A stretch of DNA of 64,000 nucleotides, taken from Limanda limanda. Lineage: Eukaryota; Chordata; Actinopteri; Pleuronectiformes; Pleuronectidae. This document shows positions 45,744-58,981 of the stretch, piece after piece. The notes under the pieces are model-generated. The model had not been told where the DNA came from. It did no database searches and was given only the letters and a program-made list of their open reading frames with translations. The DNA lies in contig NC_083649.1 in the NCBI RefSeq assembly GCF_963576545.1, forward strand, positions 2,294,406-2,358,405, written 5' to 3'. How positions within the stretch are numbered: position 1 is the first letter of the stretch; each line of letters begins with the position of its first letter. A program made the translations under genes and the position numbers.

Positions 45744-48596
45744 GTGTGTGTGGTGGTTTCACTTCTGATCCCAGAGAACAAGTTAAATATAAAAAATAAA
45801 CAGTAACTACGATTTATGCAAACGTTTGCGAACCGTCCAAGGCAGTTTATTTGGGCGCCCGACATTTATGCACATGACAAGTTACGTTCACGCCTTCATC
45901 CATTGGTTGTTGGTTTGTTTGTTTGTTTGTTTGTTTGCAGGATTACACAAAAAACTAGATCCAGGAACTTTACTACGCTCTATTTACCTTGATGACAAAA
46001 CTCTAATATAAGTAGAGGACTTGACAGCTTGATCGACTATATGTACAAAACCATAAACCACATTACAAACAATAAACACAGGTACATCCCAGTGGTTGAA
46101 TTAATTCAGATCCATAAAAGGTTTTAGCAACATTCAGATCAGTTGCTGTCGGACACTTTAAACACAGAAACCCGTTCTGACTCTTCATCAAAGCCTTGAG
46201 GATTTCTTGCACTTTAACGACCTCTTCGTTCTCCTTTGCTTCAGCAGAATAGTTTGAGTTTTTCTTGAGGATCAATTAAATGTATTTTTCTCTGAGGCAG
46301 CAGTGACAGTAAAGGTAACTCCGGCAGACATCGCCTGTCACCCGCTTCCTCCCGGCCAAGACGGACCGATCTCAAACAAACACGACTTTTAACAAGATGA
46401 GGTCACATTACAGTCACAGATCTTTTTATCACCCGGTTAAGGATGCACCGCACACAGGCCCCAGTCTCCCCGGGATTTATGGTCATATTAAGGTGCCGTC
46501 AACAATCTACATCCATTCCCAACAGGCCGAGGCGATGCAGCCAGTAGTGAGGACTTTTGCTGCAGCACAAAATTGGGGCGTAGATGTCAGGGTTGTGGAT
46601 TGTCAAGTCGGCCTCGTGCGTCACTGAGAGCAGAGTTCACATCCTGTCTCAGACCCACACGTCTGTGTATTACAGGATTATAATATCAAACCCATTCATG
46701 TTTTCTATCAGATATATTTCACATGGACTCGTCAATGTAAGGGTCACACGCTGGAACGGAGGTAAACAAGAAAAGCAGATTAGACGAGGCTCGGGTCAAA
46801 AGGTCACTTCAGGATTTAATGGAGTTGAATATGACCTTAGTCCTCTGCTCGGCTGGATAACAACACAACGGCAATAACCACCAATCAGAACATAGCATTC
46901 TGCAGAAGTAGAGATATGTTATAGACAGACCCTGGCATGAAGGTGTCGGAGGTTGAGTCGGAGCACGGGTGGAGGTGGAGATGATGAGTTTTCAGCATGC
47001 ATCGGAAAATGAGATTCCGACTGAGAAAATAAGATTATTCCACCGCTGCAGAGTTGGGAGAGGAGAGGAGCACGCAGAGCAATAAGAGGTGAGAGACAGA
47101 TGATCATCTGCTGCCACACCTCCTCGGTTTGATTCCCGTGAAGTGTGGTCCAGACTCCTGACGAGGTGCTTCAGGAGTGTCAGGCCGAGCAGGAGGCAGA
47201 CTTCAAGCTTTTTATGTTTCCTGGATTTCACAAAGTAGAATATCAATCTATATAAATGACACAACGTCAGACTGGGACCTTTGACCACACAAATCTAACA
47301 CAAATTTCAAAGATTGTCTTAAAATGTACTGAGGATGAATCGTTCAGAAGGTATCAAAGATTTTTGTGAAGTCACAGCGACCTTGAAGATTGACCTTTAA
47401 CCTCTCAACTCTATTTTCTGTATTGCAAAGGTTTAAAAACAGTAAAAACATCCAGTTCACTTGAGTTATTGTTACGTAAAGATGTAAACTATATTTCATT
47501 CTGCACTTAGTGAACTCAGAAAAATCCACTTCCAATAAGTTTATTTGTCTCCGATGGCGCAGCTTGTAAATCTCACACCTGTCACAACACGGCATCTCTC
47601 AGGAGTTCCAACTGTCGTCAGCTAATGATGCCGAGGCTGATCAACCACCAGCAACACAGAGAATCAATTCAGCGGCAGGACGCTTCCCTCAGCCACATTA
47701 CCAGATAAAGCAGGAAAAAAAAGTCATGTTTGACACTGATGTGACAAAAAAGTGATCACACAATAACAGAGAGAAATGACAAGTCGAGAATTACAGATGA
47801 CGGTGATAGAAGTGGAAGGAGAGAGGGAGCGAGCGGCACATCAAGAGAGTCGGGTGGAGAAGACGAATGTGAGCAGATAAACAAAACTGAGAAGAGAATG
47901 AAAATGAGAGAGGTTAAAGAGGTGGAGAGAGAAAACAAAACAGACGAGACGGAGAGAGACGGTGCGACGGCTGCTGAGGAAAAACAGAAAAGACAGATAG
48001 AGAAGTTCGTGTGGAAGCGAAAACAAGATGAGGAGCAGATAGGAGTTCTCCCAATTGATTGTTTTGCTGTTTTGTACGTTTGCAGCTCCGCATCACCTCG
48101 GTTGACTCGAAAGTTAACCTCGCAAATGTTTCACGTTTTAAAGAAAAGCAAGATTTGTACAATCCCAACGGAACAGAATGAAGATGTCCGTGGGGGGGGG
48201 GGTGATACGTTTGATCGATAGCAGAAGCTCATCCATTACTTTCACAGATGGAGCCAGAGATTCTGTGACTTCAGAAGTCACCAACGTGTCTTTAAATCCT
48301 TCTCCAACTAAACGTCTGAGCCGCAGATAGAAACAGACTTTACATTTATTTAACCTCGTATAGAGCTCTCGAGTAAATTTGCTTTTAATAAAGATAGTAC
48401 AGGGCGGTTGATGGTGGGATCTGCAGCTTCCTGCTAAAGAAGCACGGACATTTTTTGCAAAAGGTGAAGCAAAGTTTGTCGTAGTAATCGTGTCATAACC
48501 TCCGTTTTGTTTCCCTCCCTTATCCGATAGTTTGTTGATTGGTTTGCGTATTTGTTTGTGAGCAAAATTACGCAAAAAACACCTTAAGGCTCTTAT
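45744..48596. other. Gene-free stretch
   Basis: No assured gene. 46397-46627 (plus) is an open frame over unusually non-repetitive sequence (LPGIYGHIKVPSTIYIH part) with no known domain; it may be conserved non-coding DNA instead. (GTTT)n occurs at about 45913-45937. A degenerate copy of the DR1-type dispersed repeat lies at 47270-47420. Confidence 0.45.
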
Positions 48597-49102
48597 ATAC
48601 TACTACGTGTCCGTTTCTCGGAGAGGTCTCAGCGGGGGGCAAAGAGTCTTTTTGATTTTTACTTCTCCGACACAGTCCGTCTGAAAAAAATTCATCGCCA
48701 AACCCATAGGTGGCGCAACGGAAGACGAGCTCAGAGAAGCCTACTCCATTTGGGAAGAAGAAGTCCACGTGTCTCTGTTTACATGTCAGCTTGCGTCCCA
48801 CACACTGAACCATGGCAACTAACAGATCTAAATAAAGTGACACCCAGCGGGTCAAGATGCTGATGTAATCGTTTCTTAGCGCAGCGGTTCCCCGGTCTTG
48901 TTTCCGAACTGTGTTGCTGATTCCACAGCTTGAATCTGCTTGAGGCTACATGGTCCGTCGGGTCTCCAACATGAAGACGGATAGTTAGAAAAATCAGACG
49001 TGTACGAAAAGCTGTCCGAAGCATTCGGAGAGGGCGTTTCACGGCGGATAGGGCGGTCTTATCTGTCCGTAAAAGAAAAAACGGAGAGGCATAAATTGGC
49101 CT
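48597..49102. mobile_element. PIF/Harbinger-like MITE, 506 bp
   Basis: The left end AGGCTCTTATAT and right end ATAAATTGGCCT are imperfect inverted repeats (AGGCTCTTAT versus AGGCCAATTTAT). They are flanked by TTA at 48594-48596 and 49103-49105, the 3-bp duplication typical of Harbinger elements. Internal sequence has GGAGAGG/CCGTTTCTC-type symmetry near both ends and no transposase. Confidence 0.55.
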
Positions 49103-49408
49103 TTAAAGACTTCCACGAAACTTGGTGGAAGGATGAGATGTGAGTCAGGCGAGGATTCAAGAAAATGTCAAAAATCTACGCTATTTGGGGACAATATTAT
49201 GACTTAGCTGATCCAATCAAATAAGCGTTTACATGAGATGTCAAAGGAAACATCAGTTCACATTATCACCAAACGAAGCAGTAAAGCTCAGTAAATAAGT
49301 GAGACCTGTGAGTTTCGGGATCAGCTCCGGTCGAGCAGCTCGCTCAGATCGATGCTCCCAGCAGCAGCCTGTCCTCTTTTCAGTCGGTGGCCTTTTGCTA
49401 ACCTCCAC

Positions 49409-49568
49409 CTTGAAATAGCCTGCTGCCATCATGCCCCTGTGTAGCGGAGCAGATGAAGTCCCAGTTGGCCGGTCTGTCGGCACACTCAAGCACGGCGATA
49501 ACTCCTGACAGCTGGCTGGCTCCGCTCCCCTCGCTCGCCCCGCTGCCACCGCTGTAATGACTGGAGAC
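49409..49568 (-). other. Candidate coding exon (160 nt), protein unknown
   Basis: On the minus strand a CTCTCTCTCTCTCT tract and TTTAAAG acceptor precede the block, and CAAG|GTGGAG is a possible (weak) donor. The frame is open with very G/C-rich third positions and reads VSSHYSGGSGASEGSG, then ASQLSGVIAVLECADRP and ANWDFICSATQGHDG. The mix of a Gly/Ser linker and a compact W/C/F stretch is more protein-like than anything else outside the TRIM gene. I do not recognise the family. No second exon was found on either side, so it could be a relic of a processed or decayed gene. Confidence 0.35.
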
Positions 49569-51691
49569 CTTTAAACCCACAGAGAGAGAGAGAGGCCTTC
49601 AAACGCGGCAAAAAGGAAGTGCAGCAAAAAAAATATAGAGATGAATGGTGGGACTCTGGAAAAGTCCGGTCCAGTCGAGTTTTAGCTGACGGGAAGTTTC
49701 TGAATTTCTCTCTCTCTCTCTGTGTGGTGACGCTTCAAAGAGGAGATAAAGTCAAGAAGTCAGGAACGTTGACTGAGACCTTGAGGTCGCTGCTCGAGCT
49801 CCGGCCTTGTTCTGACGGAGCCTCAAGGTGAGATGTCTCCGCTGAAGCTTCACGCGGCGGCCGCTTGTTCTCTGATCGCTAAACAAAACAACGAGCAAAC
49901 AAGAGGCAGAGCCAAGGTTAACTACGACTTCCTCTGATTGTTCACACGACTGTTTGGCCTCTGGACACGTCACATCACTGTCAGAGCAGAGTCATGTTTT
50001 ATTCAACGTGAAACCACCGAAGCGTCTGTGTTTACCAAACTGTCTCTCGGAGCCGGGAGGTGTCAGAGCTGCGGATTTTAGACAAAAATCACAAAACACT
50101 GACTTTATTTCTTGCAAATTTAACTCAATTTGAAACTTGTATACTCTAAACTGCCTTCTGGCTTTTATTAAACTCAATAATCTCCTGAAATCATCCGGAG
50201 GAGCTGCATGGGAGAATGCAAATGTCCACATCAGCTGCTCCAGATGTTCTCAGGTTGTTTCTCCTGCCAGGCCCCGGATCCAAATGTCAGAGAATTAAAG
50301 TGAGAGTTGAAGATGTTTGGACACAAAACCAGACCCTGTGACAGCTTTTGACGTTAAAAGGGAAAGCGTGATCTACTGACACGTCCTGTCCTGCCTCATG
50401 CACGCTGCTGCCCTCCATCATCTGAACACTTAGAAATATGTTCACGCTGTTGTGAAGGCGTCTGTTCAGAGGATCTCCTGCAGCGTTCTGCATATCTGAA
50501 AGACAAACTCAGTCCGGACCCGATAGTGTGGACAGTGTTCAGGAGAAATGTGTTAAGTAACAAACAGGGGTGCACACAACATAGCTTCCCCTGTAGAGGT
50601 GGTTCCACCTTCAGCCTGGTGGTGTCCAGGGTGGATGGAAGGAAGAAGACGAGCAGAGAAATATTGCAGATTGAATTTGAGTTGAAAATGACAAGAGGAG
50701 AAACAGGAAGTTCCTCAGCAGCTCACTCAGGGTTCAGAGCGCTAACAAACCACCGCTAACGTCTGAAGCTAAGCAGCCTGTGTAATCAGGTGTGGGCCTC
50801 CAGCACCTCTTTCTTTCTCTCATGTCTGCTTCTCCACATCTGTCACTCCCTCCATCATCTGATTACCTCCTCTTCTTCTCTTTCTCCACTCATCCCTCCC
50901 TTCATTTAGATAAAGAGCAGGAGTCGTGGCAATCTTTGGAAAATTAATTGAAACACACCTGAGAAGAATTTTTTATTAAAACCAGACGCTACAACCGTGG
51001 GAAAAGTTATTTATTCCATCACTCTGGTTTTATCAAAACAATGTTAAACTAATTCAAAAACTTCTCGTCTATTTACTTTAGAAAATTGCTGTTTGAAAAT
51101 TAAATCAGCATTTGAGCTCATCACATGGAAAAATGTTTAAATGCTAATATGAGGATTGTCATTAGGGTGCAGACAACATTTCATATTTTCAATATATTAA
51201 AAAACTGTTTTCTGATTTAGTTTTTTTTGACTGAGTATTTGGAAGATTTTGAGGTTTCGAGCCTAAAGTAATTATTTAATTCAGAATAGAGTTTTTCATT
51301 TTTCAAAGTCCTGATAATTCTTGTCATTTTGTGATTCAATTTTATTCGTACACATTATAACTGATGCAGATGATTTGTGTTGCCTCTCACAGCTTCACCT
51401 CCTCTCCTCCACCCTTCCTACTCCTCCTTTCTTTCCTGCACCTTCGCCATTGTCTCCTTTCTTCCTTCCTTCCCCCCCCGCCCCCGGTCTTCAGTGTGGA
51501 CATTTGCATGCAGGGACTGTGCTGTCTGTTAGTCATGGGACTGTTGGCTTGACTCAATGCAGACGTGATGTGCAGGACAGAATAATGAAACTTTGTCATG
51601 GTGTGGATGTGTGTTTTTGTGTGTGTGATTGTGTGTTTGTGGGAGTGTGTGATTATGTGATTGTGTGTGCGTGTGCACGTACGAGAGAGAA

Positions 51692-51897
51692 GAGGACAGC
51701 AGGAGAAGAATTTGTTAGCGTGTGTTCCTGAATCCAGTTTTTTACCTGGATTGTGTGTGTATGTGTGTGTGTGTGTGTGATTGTGTGTTTGTGTGTGTGA
51801 TTTTTTGTTTGTATAGGGTTAGGGTTACAGGAGGAGGACAGCAGGAGAAGAATTTGTTAGTGTGTGTTCCCGGATCCAGTTTTGGTCCTGGATTGTG
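51692..51897. repeat. Direct duplication, unit about 142 bp
   Basis: GAGGACAGCAGGAGAAGAATTTGTTAG...TCCAGTTTT...CCTGGATTGTG occurs at 51692-51755 and again at 51834-51897, separated by GT-rich sequence containing TAGGGTTAGGGTTACAG. Confidence 0.9.
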
Positions 51898-52039
51898 ATG
51901 GTTTATGTGAGTGTGTGTGTTTGTGTGTGTGTAGCCTACTTGTAAGTCCATCTTTGTCAGGAACATGTTCAGTTTTATACCATATGAGGACATTTTAGGA
52001 CAGTGACAACATTTGGTCTCGTCCTAACTTTCATACAAC

Positions 52040-52165
52040 TGCGACAATTTAAAGCATCACTATGTAACTTTTACTGAGCAACAGCGCCCCCTGCAGCCAT
52101 GGGGATAAATCTGCTGGGCTCCGTGTAGAGTAAAAACAACAAATCCACCAGAATGTGTTTAGAAT
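52040..52165 (+). repeat. Dispersed SINE-like fish repeat
   Basis: TTTAAAGCATCACTATGTAACTTTTACTGAGCAACAGCGCCCCCTGCAG is a word order I know from short interspersed elements in fish. No Pol III boxes are preserved here. Confidence 0.5.
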
Positions 52166-54581
52166 TCTTCATGTTTTAAAAGTTTCCTGTTGAGTATTGG
52201 AGATAAACTCATTTTTTTTATAACTTCCAAGTCTTTTGAACTGATCTCAGTTCAGCTTCACTCTTCAGCTGCAGCTGATCCTGACAGGTTTTGTGAGACT
52301 CTCAGTTCCGGGTGAGAAGTGGGAAGATGAAACATTCTGCACATTCAAAGTCAAAGACAGTGGGACAAAGTTAGAAGTACACATATGGGAGTGTGTATAT
52401 ATACACACACTGTACATTCATGAATTGTGTGCAGCAGCTGTGTGTTTGCAGACGTGTGCATGAAATGTGTCTTTTGTCCTCCCTTTAAATTGGCATGTAG
52501 GAGAAATGTAGAGAATTAGTTGTGGTGACGGTTAATCCAGGTCTCACGACATGTCGTGGAATGAGCAGAACGTCAGAACATTACATGCCCTGTGCAGAGA
52601 GAGGAATTCATTTCCCACCAGGGACGGATTACATGAAGCCGACATATTGGCTTTGAACGGCTGCAGGCGTGTGCAGGGATTAGAAATAGAACTTTGTGTG
52701 GAATTTACGAAGTTGTGAAATCATTCTTTTCATTTTTTTTTCCTTCTTGAAGTTGTTTCTACGACAAGGAGAAAAGACAGAAAAGATGGAGAGCGACAGG
52801 AGAGGAGGCCGAGGCCTTGGCAGGAAGGCTCCATCCATCTGACACGTCGATAACCAGAGAAGCTCCAGGTTTCCTCTTCGATTTCTATTCTCTCCACATT
52901 CGTCTCCATTTTTCCGTGGATGTGTGAATTCCTTTTGAGCTGTCGGCCCCGACCCGGGAGGAGGAGGTGGAGGAGAAGAGAAGAGAAGAGCAGGAGGAGG
53001 AAGTTTGGTCTACTTCAGAAAAGATCTCTTCAGCTCGTTTCAAGACAAAGAGGAGGCCCAGCAGGTCAGGGACTGAGGGGGCGTCGACGTTTCTTCTTCT
53101 GGGAGGAGTCACAAATAGCTGCCGGAGAAAGAACAAGCAAATCCTGAGGAAGTGCAGAAGATAGAAGATGGAAGAAGGAGCAGCGTTAAAGAAAGAGAAG
53201 GGAGAGTAGAGGAGGAGGCACAGTGAAGAGAGACAGCTCACTCATTAACGCCATGCTTCCTGCTCCGCCCCCCCCCCCACTCCACCCCCCCGGCCCGCGG
53301 CGAGGGAGATTAGCTAACGTGCACAGCGATGGCATCAGAAGGGCTTTTAATCACAGCGTGAAAGGTGTCAACACATATCACCGGCATTCATCACTTCCCT
53401 CTGTGTTGCTTTGCAGATAACGGCAACACTACAGCGTAGAGTCATTACACCGGAGCCGAGATAAAACCTCCAACAGATCTGCACGCCTCACCTGAGTCGC
53501 TCCGGAGCCCGACGCGTTCCGATCGGGCGCTATCAGCCCGTCGGCATCTTCCGGCAGAGAGTTATGAAGAAGTGAAGTGCTGTGTGTGTGTGTGAATTTT
53601 AAGCAGAAGTTTAAAAAAAGAGGTGAGTTTACAGATTTTCTGATGCAGAATAAAAAAGAAATAACAAAGTCTCGCTGTGGAGCGACCGTGTCCTGGGCGT
53701 CTCCATCCTGCTCGGGACAATGTGAGGGAAATTCAAGCCGATAAAAACCCGAACGTAAAGTCTCTGTGTCTTTGCATCCCTCGCTCTCTTTCTCTTCCTG
53801 TCGTCTTCTTCTCGATATCACTCCCTCCGCCGCCGCCGCCGCCTCGGGGGGGTAAATGACTCTGCTGTGAAGGTAGAGGCGAGGCTGCTTGACCTTGATA
53901 GCGAACCTGCATTCCTAAATAAATATTCAGAGGCTCCGGAGCGATGGTGTGTGGCTTCACTCGCTGATAACACGTTATGTATGAGGCAGATATTTCAGGT
54001 TTGGGTCCAGACGGCAGCAAAGCAGAGGGGAACCTCAGGAAGCTGCTCTGTTAGCTTCCAACCCCATCCAGAGGTTGAATGGATGATTATGACCTGTCAC
54101 TAAAAGATTATAATACACCAAGACATTAATAATCAACTAAAGTTGGGTTTAAATACATTTTTTGGTCAGATTTCATGATTATTTCAGTCGTTAAGCAAAG
54201 ACTAAATACAGATTATTCCCACTTTACCAAAGTAAACCCAAAGTATTTTGTCTCAGCTCTATTTTTATAATATTAAATGATGAATTAAAACCAAACTTAT
54301 CAGAAACTTGTTTAGTTTGGTCCATGTCCAATTTGCTAACATGGAGGATGTGAGGTTTATGATCTATAATGCAGCCAATCACCAGCTTGGAGGTTTTGGT
54401 TTTATTTTCTCGAGCTGTCATCTTTATTTGAACTCTTTGGTTGCAAGAAGCTGTAAAAACAAATGTGTCAAGAAGTTGTTTATTATATTTTTTCTTCTTG
54501 ATCAGATTCAACACAGTTGGAACCTTGATGCATTTTTATCTACGAACAATAAAAGACGTGTTTTTTTGACTCTTTCTTCAG

Positions 54582-54723
54582 AACAATTCACAGAATCAGC
54601 ACCTGAAAGAAACAGAGAAACTTCCTCGGTCGATTGGATTCTTGGAGCGAGTTCGAGTTTCTCTCTCAAACACAAAAGACTGAATGCAAACGAGGAACCT
54701 AATCAGCCGAACCTCTGCACCAG
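54582..54723 (+). other. Candidate exon (142 nt) with strong splice sites
   Basis: The acceptor GTTTTTTTGACTCTTTCTTCAG includes a branch-like TGAC and a long pyrimidine tract; the donor ACCAG|GTGAGTAAT is near consensus. One frame (phase 2) is open: QFTESAPERNRETSSVDW, then ILGASSSFSLKHKRL. No domain is recognised. It may be a non-coding exon. Confidence 0.27.
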
Positions 54724-56676
54724 GTGAGTAATTAGCACTCGTCTGTCGATACGAGTCGGAGGCAGCGACAAATACGAGAAGCAAACTGGAAAAGCCTTTT
54801 GTCAGCTGGAGTAACAGAGAGCCAGAGTTTTAACAGAGTGGCAACGGGTCACGTTGTAGCGCTCAACCTTAAACTCACCTGATAATTAACCAGGAAACTT
54901 TCACACCTTCTTTCTCTGCTCAAACTTGTTTTAGGATCATTTGAATCCAGCAAACTTCTGGTAAAAATGTCGATTAAATAAAACAAATTAAATAAAGTAA
55001 ATTTACTTCGCAAAGAAAACAAATGGTGACTGCTTCCATTTGTTGGCTAAATAAAACAAATAGTCATTAAAGCTTTCTGGCAATGTCCCTTCAATTCAAT
55101 CAAGCAACCAAATTACAAGGTTCACGAGTAAAGGAAGTGAAAAAACATCCTGTATCAGCCCCTTTGTTCTGATTCATGACAAAATTATAGAGATTTATTC
55201 TGAGCTCTTGTCACATTCTTCCACCAAGTTTTGTTACAATCCATTAGATAGTTTTTGTGTAATTATGACCAACACACAAATGGAAAGTGACGAAAACATC
55301 AACTCCTTAGTGGAGGAGATAAAATGACACTTGTATATAACTACATGTTCGGATACATGTTTATGTGTTTATGTAAACTGTGAATAAAACGTCCACAATA
55401 AAACGTCCACATATAGGACGACAGATCATTGATTATCCTATTGTCATTTCCCAACTAATACTATAACACACATAAGCAAAAATATTAAAAAAAGATGTAA
55501 GAATCAAACTGTGGCTCAAAAATCTGGGTCTGTTCCAAATGGACACATTCAAAATACAGACACATTTACAGACTCAGATATGTAAATAGATATATATAGA
55601 TAGTGTAAGTGCATGATTTATTAGTTTGTACACAGCAGCTCACACATTCATGTTTGAACAGAACCAGCAGCAGCATCAGTCTGGGTTCAGGATCAAAGAG
55701 TCGATCCTTGTTGAAGCTGCAGATCTGAGGACGTGTGATGATGCTGAGATCTATCGTCTCCGAGCTGTGGGTCGGAGCTCCAGAGCAGCGCCCTCTGCAG
55801 GCCACGTCTCCCGCTGACGTCTGAACTCGTCCTGCATCCACGTACGTAGACACCGAATTATATTTAAAATCCATTGAATACGTCTCTTCACTGCAGCGAT
55901 ACAATAAAACACCTCAGATTCCCCGTCTGATTATTTCTATTTCTGCTGTGAACCTTGTCAAACACCAGAGCCACAGACACACACAGGCAAACACACACAC
56001 ACACAATCTGAGCACAGGAAGGAGGTGTAGGCATAACACAAAGAGAGAGAGCGGAACACATTACACCTTCACTCCGTATTATTTCACCTGTAATATTACA
56101 CACACACCTGGGAATGTGTAATTCCAAATTTCAATAACTATCCCGGATAGATTTCAGGCTCCCTGAGGAAATTTGTCTCACGCACATCCAGCCTTAGAAT
56201 TAATATGAAAATACAAAGTGACACGTCTCTTATTGCTCGACCGGCTCACGAGTCGCTGCTCGAACGTCAGCCGTCACTCAACGCACGAATAACAACGGGT
56301 TTGTTGTATCAGTAACTGCGCTCAGGGGGGTCGGGCTTCTCCAGGGAAACAGAGGAGAGTTCATCAGGGATCGAAGTCGCACAACTGCAGCGACGCAACA
56401 AGAGGAGAGAGAGAAACACAACCGCACTCAGGAGGAGAGGAACATATTGTTATTTTCCAGTTTATCCGACTGGTTCTGGAAATCCCACGGGATCTGAGCT
56501 CGGTGGTTCTCAGCCACATGGGGGGGGGGGTGTCTTCCATTTTGACCTTGGGACTTCCTGCCCATACTTTGTGCAGATGTTCCTGATGTGCACGGTGCCG
56601 GCCTCTTGGTCCCGTTGGTCCACGGAGACTCTGCTCTGCATCTTACCCCCTGCTGTGAGGACAAGGACCATCTCAG

Positions 56677-56753
<77 letters not shown>

Positions 56754-56870
56754 CACACACACACACACACAGACACACACACATACACTCACACACACAC
56801 TCTCTCTCTCTCTCTCTCTCTGAGTGCATGTTGGGAGTGTTTAAATATGAATGACACTCTCTCTGTCTCT

Positions 56871-56910
<40 letters not shown>

Positions 56911-57533
56911 GCCTCATGCAAACTTGTAGTTGTTCTACATGTATTTATGTATTGCTGATCTACACTGATGAGATCTAGACCTCATACTTATTACAGTGGG
57001 TGTATTAAAGGCCTGAGTGGAGACGCACACATGAAATGGACCTTTCTTGTAAATACCTGGTTTGTGCATCTTATCAGTTCTGCCATGTAACTAATAATTA
57101 TTATTCACGACGATGTATATTAAAGAACTCTATTTTCTATGGTTTTCTTCCTTCATTTGTTAGAGTTTAGTATTTTGTGTTTAGACTTAAACAAACGTTT
57201 GTTTTCTTTGAAGCAAATAAAAACTGTTTTTTTAACGTCAGGATTCTCCAATAAGCTTTGAGATCAACTTGTTTCATACTGTATGTGAATAAAACACTAA
57301 ATGACAACTTACCTGTAAAATAAATCCAATGAAAAGATGATCAAGGCTTTGGTCAAGTTTTTGAAATACACAACGGTCAAATGATGCATCACAATGCAGC
57401 TGTATTTCTGTAGATCTATAAACCAACTCTGTGACTGGACTGTATAAATGTGACCTGACGTGACATGAAGGATCAGACCGATCGCAAGGAAACTCGTCTT
57501 CATCGTATTGATGAAGACGTGTTTGACTCCAGA
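54724..57533. other. Gene-free stretch
   Basis: No gene recognised. It contains a fish dispersed repeat fragment near 55205-55330 (CCACCAAGTTTTGTTACAATCCA) and CA/CT microsatellites at 56680-56905. Confidence 0.5.
56680..56905. repeat. Compound (CA)n-(CT)n microsatellite
   Basis: CA runs at 56680-56800 with small interruptions, then CT at 56801-56820 and again at about 56874-56904. Confidence 0.95.
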
Positions 57534-58145
57534 GTTTCTGAGGCTCATTTAAACATCATGATGAATCACATTGTACGGCTCAGTCCCAGGAGACGCTCCC
57601 AGTCAGGACTCAGTGTGAAAGTGAAGATCTGGATTCATGATCCAACACCGTCCATTAGTAACTAAATACATGATCCTAAGTTTGTTATCTACATCATAAC
57701 ACCACAATAAAACATGAACTGTGAACCAGTTCATCTTCATGGGTATGAACTGGACTTTGAACTGTTTTCAAGAGTGAACTGGTTCCACAGGGAGGAGGAG
57801 GAGCCTGAGAACAGGGAGCGTTAAGACTCCATTTTCACCTGGACGAGCAGAAGGAAGGAAAGTGAGCAGGTGAGTGTGAACACAACTTTCTGAAAGTTTT
57901 CCTGTCTCACTCTCACACCTGTTGTTAACATCCGTCTGCTGATCACATGACTCTAAGTTTGTCAGTTCACACCTGTTGACAGACGTCATGTGATCGGATC
58001 CCAGAGACAGATGTGAACAGCAGGTCTGGATCAAAGAGCCTTCAAAGGACTAATTAACAGAGTTAACTCACAGTTTCACTTTTTATCTTCATCTGTTCAT
58101 CAAGTATTTAATAACACAACGTGTTTTCACAATCATACGTTACAG

Positions 58146-58242
58146 CAGTGGTCACCAACCAGTGGAGAGTCTTCACTGTGGATCCCAGTAAAGCTCTGAA
58201 CTCACTGGCTGAGGTGTGAGGAGCATCGACCTGCAGAGCCAG
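58146..58242 (+). other. 97-nt exon-like segment, copy A
   Basis: Preceded by CATACGTTACAG and followed by GTACAA. One frame is open (QWSPTSGESSLWIPVKLW part). The length is 97 nt in all three copies. The upstream GTGAGCAG|GTGAGTGTG at 57869/57870 would be a matching strong donor. Whether it is transcribed is unknown. Confidence 0.25.
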
Positions 58243-58247
58243 GTACA

Positions 58248-58250
<3 letters not shown>

Positions 58251-58331
<81 letters not shown>

Positions 58332-58339
58332 CACACACA

Positions 58340-58380
<41 letters not shown>
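58251..58380. repeat. (CA)n microsatellite in copy A
   Basis: About 65 CA repeats with GCAC and TCAC interruptions. Confidence 0.97.
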
Positions 58381-58382
<2 letters not shown>

Positions 58383-58856
58383 ATGTGCTCTCAGTGTTAC
58401 TGTCTATAAAGTTCTGTAATTCATTTCCAGCCTTTATGACATGAACATGATACTAGATGTTGAGTTTCCTTCTCTAAGTGGCCGGGGGTTGAAGGTCACA
58501 TGAACTTTTACAAGCTTGTATTGATTAACTTTAATGTAGTTGATTGGTTTGAGTGTAGATTAGGAAATGCTCATTTTGCAAAAATACTTTTTTATTCAAC
58601 GTTTGTTTGTGTCTATGCAGGTTTATTGGTGGATTTAAAAATGACATAAACCGATATTACATGAAAAGGAACTTAATTATTGTACTTGTACAATAGTACA
58701 CCTTCACACCCTTATTGACTGGTACCATAAAACATATATTCATATGATTAATTTAACAATGTGCTCTAATAATGTAGAAATGGCTGAATAAATCAAGTGA
58801 TTGACAGTAATATCCCAAATTAATGGAGGCTTCCTGAGGTCAACTGTCAGGAGGGA

Positions 58857-58981
<125 letters not shown>

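Larger units (their letters stand above)
49569..54581. other. Gene-free stretch with simple and dispersed repeats
   Basis: No assured gene. It contains GT-rich runs at 51600-51790 and 51905-51930, a duplicated segment (51692-51897), a SINE-like dispersed repeat (52040-52165), C-runs near 53264-53290, a (CCG)n run at about 53828-53842 and an 8912-type repeat copy at 54318-54392. 53340-53410 has enhancer-like wording with AAAGGTGTCAACACAT, a T-box-like site. Confidence 0.45.

Noticed and set aside
46397..46627. 76-codon gene over unusually unique sequence
   Set aside because: No domain, a poor start context and no splice partner; could equally be conserved non-coding DNA.
53828..53842. (CCG)n run as a CpG-island promoter
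   Set aside because: Only about 15 bp and not embedded in a CpG-rich region; no associated first exon.
56428..56978. Cys-Val, His-Thr and Arg-Glu repeat proteins on both strands
   Set aside because: These are artefacts of CA and CT microsatellites, as in the similar frames at 580-832, 946-1274, 37815-38216, 58108-59934 and 63067-63385.
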